NCBI GenBank assembly: GCA_024280835.1
Contig: JAJRPJ010000017.1
Location: 1 to 64,000, forward strand
Direction of reading: 5' to 3'
Length of the DNA: 64,000 bases
From: Candidatus Zixiibacteriota bacterium
GTDB taxonomy: Bacteria; Zixibacteria; MSB-5A5; GN15; JACZUZ01
Each line of letters opens with the position of its first letter. Within the stretch, counting starts at the first letter, position 1. Position numbers and translations under genes: made by a program. Of this stretch, positions 58,920 to 64,000 are shown piece after piece. The notes under the pieces are model-generated. The model ran no database searches and was not told the DNA's origin. It was given only the letters and a program-made list of their open reading frames with translations.

Positions 58920-61210
58920 TTTGTGAAGATAAAGTCAATTAAATATGTCACATCCGCGACATTGAAAGACCCCGAACAATTGGCATCACCTGTTCCGGGG
59001 ATGACAGCTCCAGGGCCACCAGAGAATATTGTCGAAATCATGTGAGTCACGTCGGCTATGTTGACTGTGCTAGAGTTATCGACATCACCAGCCAAATCGC
59101 AACAGGCATTCGAGATGTCGGTTGGGCATGGGTCACAAACATCTCCAAAGCCATCGTCATCGGTGTCCAATTGGTCTGGATTGAAAGTGAACTTGCAGAC
59201 ATCACAGAGGTCACCGAATCCATCACCGTCGGAGTCCTCCTGATCTGTGTTGGCCATAGTCGGGCAATTGTCGCAGACGTCACCAATTGAGTCATTGTCA
59301 AAGTCCTCTTGACCTGGATTCGCGACTAAAGCGCAGTTGTCACAGGCATCGCCTATGCCATCACCGTCTGTATCTAGTTGAGTTGGGTTTGAAGTCGTTG
59401 GGCAATTATCCAGACAGCCAAAGATACCATCGCCATCACGGTCGCCAATGATCATCATCTCACCAGAAGCTAGGAAACCTTTTCCAGCAGAGACTCTTAT
59501 GCCTGTGTCAAAGGCGGCCAATGGGGCGCCAATTAGTAAATCATCAATGCCATCATCATTGACATCGCCAGAGGCTAAGCTTGCGCCAATTCTATCACCC
59601 ACACGTGAACCATAGACAAAGGCATCAGGGATTATGCCCTGCATATCGAGAAAACCAGTGATGTGACCAGGATCGAAAAGAACCCAAACTTCACCCGAAC
59701 CGCCCAGTGAGTTATTGGGACCGTCACCACCGACAAGAGAGATAGCCAAATCTAGTGAGCCAGAGTTATCGAAATCTCCGACAGTTACATTAGTGAGTGA
59801 TTCAAATCCTGTCGGAGGATAAAAGACGGCGTCTGCGTCAAAATGAGCGTTGCTGACAACTGGAATTGTAGCGACGCCATAATGTATATAGAGTTCGTTC
59901 GAGAAGTCACGAGTATTGAAGAGTCCATCGGCATTTAGCGGAATCATAAAGATGTCGTCAAAGCCATCGTTATCCAGATCGTCAACAAAAACGGTGGCGA
60001 GTACATCTTCAGTTTCAGCCCCATAGAAAATATGGTGTGGCATGGTTAGGAGGTCAACGGTAGTGGCAATTTGCTCATTAAGAATCAGCCGCACAGAGCC
60101 GCTTTCGGGGGTTGTGCCACCGCTACCATTGTCACCCGGGAATGAGACGACAATGTCACCCGCTCCGTTGCCATCAATGTCACCAATAGCGCAGGTATTT
60201 AGTGCACGCACTGCGAAGCCTTCAATATTGTAGGGGCCATCGCCAGCGCGGGGGCCGTAGATAATGACATCTGAACCAACCCCAAGAGTAAGCGTTGCTG
60301 GCCATGTCAGCCCGCGTCCATAGAGTACGTGATACTCGCCGCCATCTAATCGTGAATTCGCTGGTCCATCGGCGCCGGGAACTCCGATAATAATATCTGC
60401 GATAGCGTCACCGTTGATGAAACCTACAGCTAATGATGTTCCTGAATGATCAGGGACAGAACCACCGCCGACTTCTTCGCCTAGGATAATGGCGTCGGCT
60501 TCTAGGGCCAAGTCAATATCTTGTTGGAGTGAGCTGGCGCCAAAAACGATATATGTTTTACCAGCGTTCTTGTTGGCGCCAAATTGGTCACGGCCACCTG
60601 GGGCTCCAATGATTAGATCGGCAATACCGTCTCCATTGACATCACCACAAGCTAAGGCTTCACCGACGAACTCATCTGCAGCAGAACCATGCAAGAGAAC
60701 ATCAGGCGTTTGATTGAGTAAGTCGAGTGTATCACCAACGAAGTTTCCATTTCCAAAGAAAACAGCCACAGCGCCAACACTATCGATTATTAGTAGATCG
60801 AAATAAGGACCTGAGATAATAAAATCGTCACGTCCGTCATTGTTGAAATCACATGAGATGATTTGGGCGCCCCAATTGGCGCCTGACGGATTGCCGAGAA
60901 TAGTTTTGGCGCAGAGGGCGCTTTCCCCCAGACCGTAATCGGCCTGGCTAAAGGGTATAGCTTCTACTTCAGACGAAGCGCTAAGTTTTGAACTGGATTC
61001 GGAGAAGAGTTTATTTGTAGACGAGTTTTCGAAGACACCTATAGGGGCCGTCTTGGGGGTTGTTAAAAGTTCTACTGGCTGTAATGCCTGAGAAGCTTTC
61101 TTAGCAACGCCTTTCCCATTTGCCGAAACAACGGGAGAAACAACAAGTTGCAATGCCACCAAGACAGAGGCAAAAATGAGGGAACGAGCCCCTCCGTCTT
61201 GTGCCTTCAT
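58895..61210 (-). CDS. secreted protein with FG-GAP propeller, thrombospondin type 3 repeats and dockerin domain
   Basis: 771 residues. Start at 61210 follows GAGGT; signal peptide FASVLVALQLVVSPVVSA. Residues about 115-575 carry about seven FG-GAP/integrin-type blades with Ca-binding DxNxDGxxD loops (FNNDGRDDFIIS, VNGDGIADLIIGAP, FDNSGSLDLAIS). Residues about 580-700 are TSP3-type repeats (DNCPTTSNPTQLDTDGDGIG and similar, rich in Asp and Cys pairs). The end (GDVDNSSTVNIADVTHMI and GDANCSGSFNVADVTYLI) is a type I dockerin-like pair of calcium loops. A calcium-dependent surface or extracellular protein; it may dock to cohesins such as that at 22960. Confidence 0.93.
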   Translation of the reverse strand: MKAQDGGARSLIFASVLVALQLVVSPVVSANGKGVAKKASQALQPVELLTTPKTAPIGVFENSSTNKLFSESSSKLSASSEVEAIPFSQADYGLGESALCAKTILGNPSGANWGAQIISCDFNNDGRDDFIISGPYFDLLIIDSVGAVAVFFGNGNFVGDTLDLLNQTPDVLLHGSAADEFVGEALACGDVNGDGIADLIIGAPGGRDQFGANKNAGKTYIVFGASSLQQDIDLALEADAIILGEEVGGGSVPDHSGTSLAVGFINGDAIADIIIGVPGADGPANSRLDGGEYHVLYGRGLTWPATLTLGVGSDVIIYGPRAGDGPYNIEGFAVRALNTCAIGDIDGNGAGDIVVSFPGDNGSGGTTPESGSVRLILNEQIATTVDLLTMPHHIFYGAETEDVLATVFVDDLDNDGFDDIFMIPLNADGLFNTRDFSNELYIHYGVATIPVVSNAHFDADAVFYPPTGFESLTNVTVGDFDNSGSLDLAISLVGGDGPNNSLGGSGEVWVLFDPGHITGFLDMQGIIPDAFVYGSRVGDRIGASLASGDVNDDGIDDLLIGAPLAAFDTGIRVSAGKGFLASGEMMIIGDRDGDGIFGCLDNCPTTSNPTQLDTDGDGIGDACDNCALVANPGQEDFDNDSIGDVCDNCPTMANTDQEDSDGDGFGDLCDVCKFTFNPDQLDTDDDGFGDVCDPCPTDISNACCDLAGDVDNSSTVNIADVTHMISTIFSGGPGAVIPGTGDANCSGSFNVADVTYLIDFIFTNGPLPCCL

Positions 61211-61767
61211 AAGTACCTCAAAAGAGACGGGGATGTACGCCAACGACCGTACTGAGTTAAGGTAGTCGAAAATGGCCCATCTGTCAAGGAGATTTCGCCT
61301 ACACACAGCCTTACATTGTAGTATGTAGGTCTATTCATGGGGTGTTTCCCGTTCTTTTTTGTAATCCACAATACTTGTTTCTTATCAAGAGAATTCTCTT
61401 CTTGAGCGTCACACAGCGAATTGTTTCGCATTTGTCCCTAGAATCAGTAGTCTGCTGAAACGCTTAGATTCAATGTCAGCAATGCAATTATCTGGCCGAA
61501 TTGATTTGACTGGCTCTATTTGCCTTCAGAAACAAAGGGTTTGTCTAGGTTGTATTTAGAGTCATATTGGATTGGCATTCGTCGTTTTCTTGTGATAGTT
61601 GCAATGAGTTCATATAGCTTGCAAAAAAAAGCACATTTCGTTGCAGTTTTGAGCAATTGATGAGGTTAGTCTCTTTAAGTTGACCGACTCGGCGCTGCTC
61701 CCTAAGTTAGCTTTCGGAAAAGAGCGCCGGTTTGCGAAGCTCTAAATGTGATATTGTTGTATAATAA
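61211..61767. other. 557-base divergent intergenic region
   Basis: Between the dockerin gene and the kinase gene at 61768. Only a possible -10 box TATAAT at 61760-61765 next to the kinase start is evident. No gene, repeat or terminator recognised. Confidence 0.5.
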
Positions 61768-63837
61768 ATGAATATGAAGCAGAACTTCAGAATTGGCCAC
61801 CGCTCGTTGCTGTTACTGGCATTTCTAATTGCTGGGACAGTTTTTGCATTTACCTATACTACTATAGATAAACGAACACAAAGCAGTTTGGAGCTTCTCC
61901 AAGGCCAAGGCCAAACTCTACTGACAATCCTGATTCAATCGGCTGACAATGCGATTCGCGCTAATGGATATTTTTGGGAGTCGTTTATTTCGCGCGTCTC
62001 CCCTGTCGCTCAACTTACATTTGAAGATTATGATTCCGAAGATGCATTAGTTTGGTTGCACGACAATGCACCTGAGGTCACGGCGCTTTCTGTTTATCAA
62101 TTTAATGACCGCTTGGCGTTGATTTCTTCAGCGACCAACACTGATATTGAACCGCACTCTGGTATTGAGTCCGACTTCTTTGAGGCGGCGAGCGCGTTGT
62201 TGGCTGACACTACGGCTTATCAATCATTGATTTTTTTGCAGGACTCATTGCATGAATCTATTACCGCCTTGTTTTTGGAAATTGACTCGACACGTTCACA
62301 GGGGCTGTGTATGGCGCTTGATTTTCCAGATTTGTGGGAGATGGAAAATGATATTGGTATTGGGCCGTTGATTCAGCGTCTCGGTGAGGCTCCTAATGTT
62401 GTTTATATTCTGTTTCAGGACCCAGATGGTTTGGTTTTTTCTTCAACAGAAGTTGATTCGGCTTTGGCAATTGACGCTGATCCTTTTTTGTCGGCGACAT
62501 TCGCTGGTGACACATCGACGACACGTGTTTGGAGTTTTCAGGGTGAGGAAGTTATTGAATTTGTAGAGCCGTTTACTTCGACACTCTACCCTGCGGGACT
62601 TTTTCGTTTGGGGATATCACTAGAGCGTTTCACGGCAGCTAAATCTGAGTTTAATCGCCAAATGATAGCTTTGGCGCTAATTCTGTTTTTGGTGGCGGCT
62701 TTGATTCCACTTTATTTAGGACTTCGCAAGGAGCGTACTGCGCTTGGAATTTCACTGGCGCGAACACAATCACTGTCGGCGACAATTTTGGAGAGTATGC
62801 GTTCTGGAGTTATTGCTATTAACTCTGATAATTCAGTTGAGCTGGTTAATCAACAAATCGGTGAAATGTTTTGTCTCGGTGAAGATTTACGCGGCGCTAG
62901 AGATTGGCGGCGGACGGGGCTAGCTGATTTCTTACCTGCAGATATATTTGAGAGAGAAAACATTGTTGAGAGTGAGAATGTCACGACACATGAATTCGAG
63001 GTTGTTGTGGCTGGTGAGCGTAAGTGTTTTTTGTATACTGTGGCTGTAATTCCTTCAGATGGTTCTGGCGATTCTGGTAAGGCTTTGGTGATGTATGATT
63101 ACACGCATCAACGCGAACTTGAGGCCAGCAATGCGCGGCGTGAACGATTGGTTGAATTGGGAGATTTGGCCGCTGGTGTGGCGCATGAGATTCGCAATCC
63201 GCTTAATGCTATTTCATTGGCGGCTCAACGTCTGGATGCGGAATTCTCTGAACAAATTACTACTGACCGTAAAGAGTTTTCGTTTTTTACTTCGCAAATC
63301 AATAAGGAGACTACGCGTCTGGATGGGATTGTTAGTCGTCTGCTGGGCTTGACTAGAGCTCCGAAGTTGGCTCCTGAGATTCATTCTGTTGGTGAGGTTA
63401 TAGAAGAGTGGTTGCGATTTATGCAGCCTGAACTAGAACGTGACAGTGTCACTCTGGTTGCGGAAGTTGATCTTTCGATTGTGGCGCGATTTGAGAAAGA
63501 TAAGCTTCGTCAGGCGCTGGGGAATTTGTATCGTAACTCTGTTGAGGCTTTCGCGGATAAGAATGAGCCTAGAAACAGTAGTAGTGAGCGTTTGAAGATG
63601 TTGATAGAACTGGAAAAGACCGAAGAAACTGTTTGTGTGGTCGTTAGCGACAATGGACCTGGTATCTCTGAGGAGATTGTCGGCAAGCTTTTCACCCCTT
63701 ACTTTACTACGAAGGCTGAAGGCTCGGGTCTTGGTTTGTCTATTTGCTTTCGGTTGATAGCCGATATGGGTGGGGCATTGGAGTATGACAGCAGTTATGC
63801 TGACGGGGCGAGATTTACTATTACTTTACCTACCTAG
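61768..63837 (+). CDS. membrane-bound sensor histidine kinase with PAS domain
   Basis: 689 residues. A first membrane helix (about 13-31), a large extracytoplasmic sensor (about 35-300), a second helix (about 302-325, MIALALILFLVAALIPLYLG), a PAS domain (about 340-450, with ESMRSGVIAINSDNSVELVN) and a kinase core: H-box GDLAAGVAHEIRNPLNAIS, N box NLYRNSVEAF, G1 DNGPGISE, F box FTPYFTTKAEGSGLGLS. It resembles NtrB/ZraS-type kinases that pair with sigma-54 regulators, but the partner is not in the window. No ribosome-binding site precedes either ATG (61768 or 61774). Confidence 0.93.
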   Translation: MNMKQNFRIGHRSLLLLAFLIAGTVFAFTYTTIDKRTQSSLELLQGQGQTLLTILIQSADNAIRANGYFWESFISRVSPVAQLTFEDYDSEDALVWLHDNAPEVTALSVYQFNDRLALISSATNTDIEPHSGIESDFFEAASALLADTTAYQSLIFLQDSLHESITALFLEIDSTRSQGLCMALDFPDLWEMENDIGIGPLIQRLGEAPNVVYILFQDPDGLVFSSTEVDSALAIDADPFLSATFAGDTSTTRVWSFQGEEVIEFVEPFTSTLYPAGLFRLGISLERFTAAKSEFNRQMIALALILFLVAALIPLYLGLRKERTALGISLARTQSLSATILESMRSGVIAINSDNSVELVNQQIGEMFCLGEDLRGARDWRRTGLADFLPADIFERENIVESENVTTHEFEVVVAGERKCFLYTVAVIPSDGSGDSGKALVMYDYTHQRELEASNARRERLVELGDLAAGVAHEIRNPLNAISLAAQRLDAEFSEQITTDRKEFSFFTSQINKETTRLDGIVSRLLGLTRAPKLAPEIHSVGEVIEEWLRFMQPELERDSVTLVAEVDLSIVARFEKDKLRQALGNLYRNSVEAFADKNEPRNSSSERLKMLIELEKTEETVCVVVSDNGPGISEEIVGKLFTPYFTTKAEGSGLGLSICFRLIADMGGALEYDSSYADGARFTITLPT

Positions 63838-63872
63838 CCAATAGACTTTTCATAGGATATCTGCATTACAAA

Positions 63873-63906
63873 AAAGCCTTCGATGATTGTTATCATCGAA
63901 GGCTTT
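63873..63906. terminator. terminator after the histidine kinase gene
   Basis: AAAGCCTTCGATGAT (63873-63887) pairs perfectly with 63892-63906 around a TGTT loop; A's on one side and T's on the other allow use from both directions. Confidence 0.85.
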
Positions 63907-63942
63907 GTAATTACTGAGTAATCAATACTTTGAATATGCGTG

Positions 63943-64000
63943 CTAGACTTTTACTGGTTGCTCGAATTGCGAGACTACCCAGTCACTGGTTACAGACTTT
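63943..64000 (-). CDS. possible 3' end of a minus-strand gene cut by the window edge
   Basis: Only one minus frame is open from the window end to a TAG at 63945-63943; it reads KSVTSDWVVSQFEQPVKV. Its position behind the bidirectional terminator fits a gene end, but 18 codons are too few for confidence or for a family call. Confidence 0.3.
   Translation of the reverse strand, partial: KSVTSDWVVSQFEQPVKV

Overview
The window looks like bulk chromosome of an uncultured-type diderm bacterium, probably of the FCB superphylum and most like candidate phylum Zixibacteria. This is inference. It rests on a cohesin-like secreted protein whose tail carries the EQNYPNPFNPTT motif, a second secreted protein with FG-GAP, thrombospondin type 3 and dockerin modules, a DUF5916 outer-membrane-type protein, Mla-type lipid transport, heptosyltransferase-like GT9 enzymes and an MsbA-like exporter. 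GC content is moderate. About 42 of 51 to 53 genes are on the minus strand. Over most of the window the plus strand is visibly rich in G and T whichever strand is coding; a few genes lack this asymmetry. No rRNA, tRNA, CRISPR array, prophage or intact insertion sequence was recognised.

Layout. 1-2717: 5'-truncated-in-window DUF2723 membrane glycosyltransferase-type gene (its C-terminus is cut by the window edge). 2893-7718: riboflavin operon on the minus strand, led by an FMN riboswitch (7595-7718) and an unusual 345-base structured leader, with ribD, ribE, ribBA, ribH and nusB. 7791-15771: signalling genes (hybrid histidine kinase with a membrane GAF-like partner, a PAS histidine kinase), a lipoprotein and EF-P. 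15901-20942: prepilin peptidase, RsmE, a DinB-like protein and an MlaDFE transporter. 21260-29790: a PP-loop sulfurtransferase-like gene, cohesin-like protein, small envelope genes, and two adjacent small regulator-plus-membrane-protein modules (ArsR with SdpI-like; XRE with a four-helix protein), then a DUF4126 fusion and a short inverted-repeat element. 30114-34391: OPT transporter and a PMT-type glycosyltransferase carrying TPRs.

34460-44482 is one long minus-strand run: MsbA-like exporter, GT9, GT2, GT9, bifunctional Rel, ComF, a XerD-type recombinase and a pseudoreceiver-GGDEF protein, many with ATGA or TAAATG junctions. It couples surface-glycolipid assembly to nucleotide second-messenger genes. 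44522-54155 holds a lipoprotein, site-2 protease, glutamate dehydrogenase, a 3-methyladenine glycosylase gene interrupted by one in-frame TGA, the DUF5916 protein, a propeptide-like lipoprotein, an MBL hydrolase and a PD40 protein. 54156-57007 is rich in short dispersed repeats around an outer-membrane protein and dcd. 57008-64000 has a corrinoid adenosyltransferase, thioredoxin reductase, the dockerin protein and a third histidine kinase.

The observations most worth a second look are the nonsense-interrupted mpg gene, the mutually exclusive pairings in the rib leader, the split sensor pair, the EF-P with arginine at its tip, the cohesin and dockerin proteins in one neighbourhood, and the SdpRI-like module with an operator touching its start codon. 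I did not find a system that I can call clearly new with confidence.
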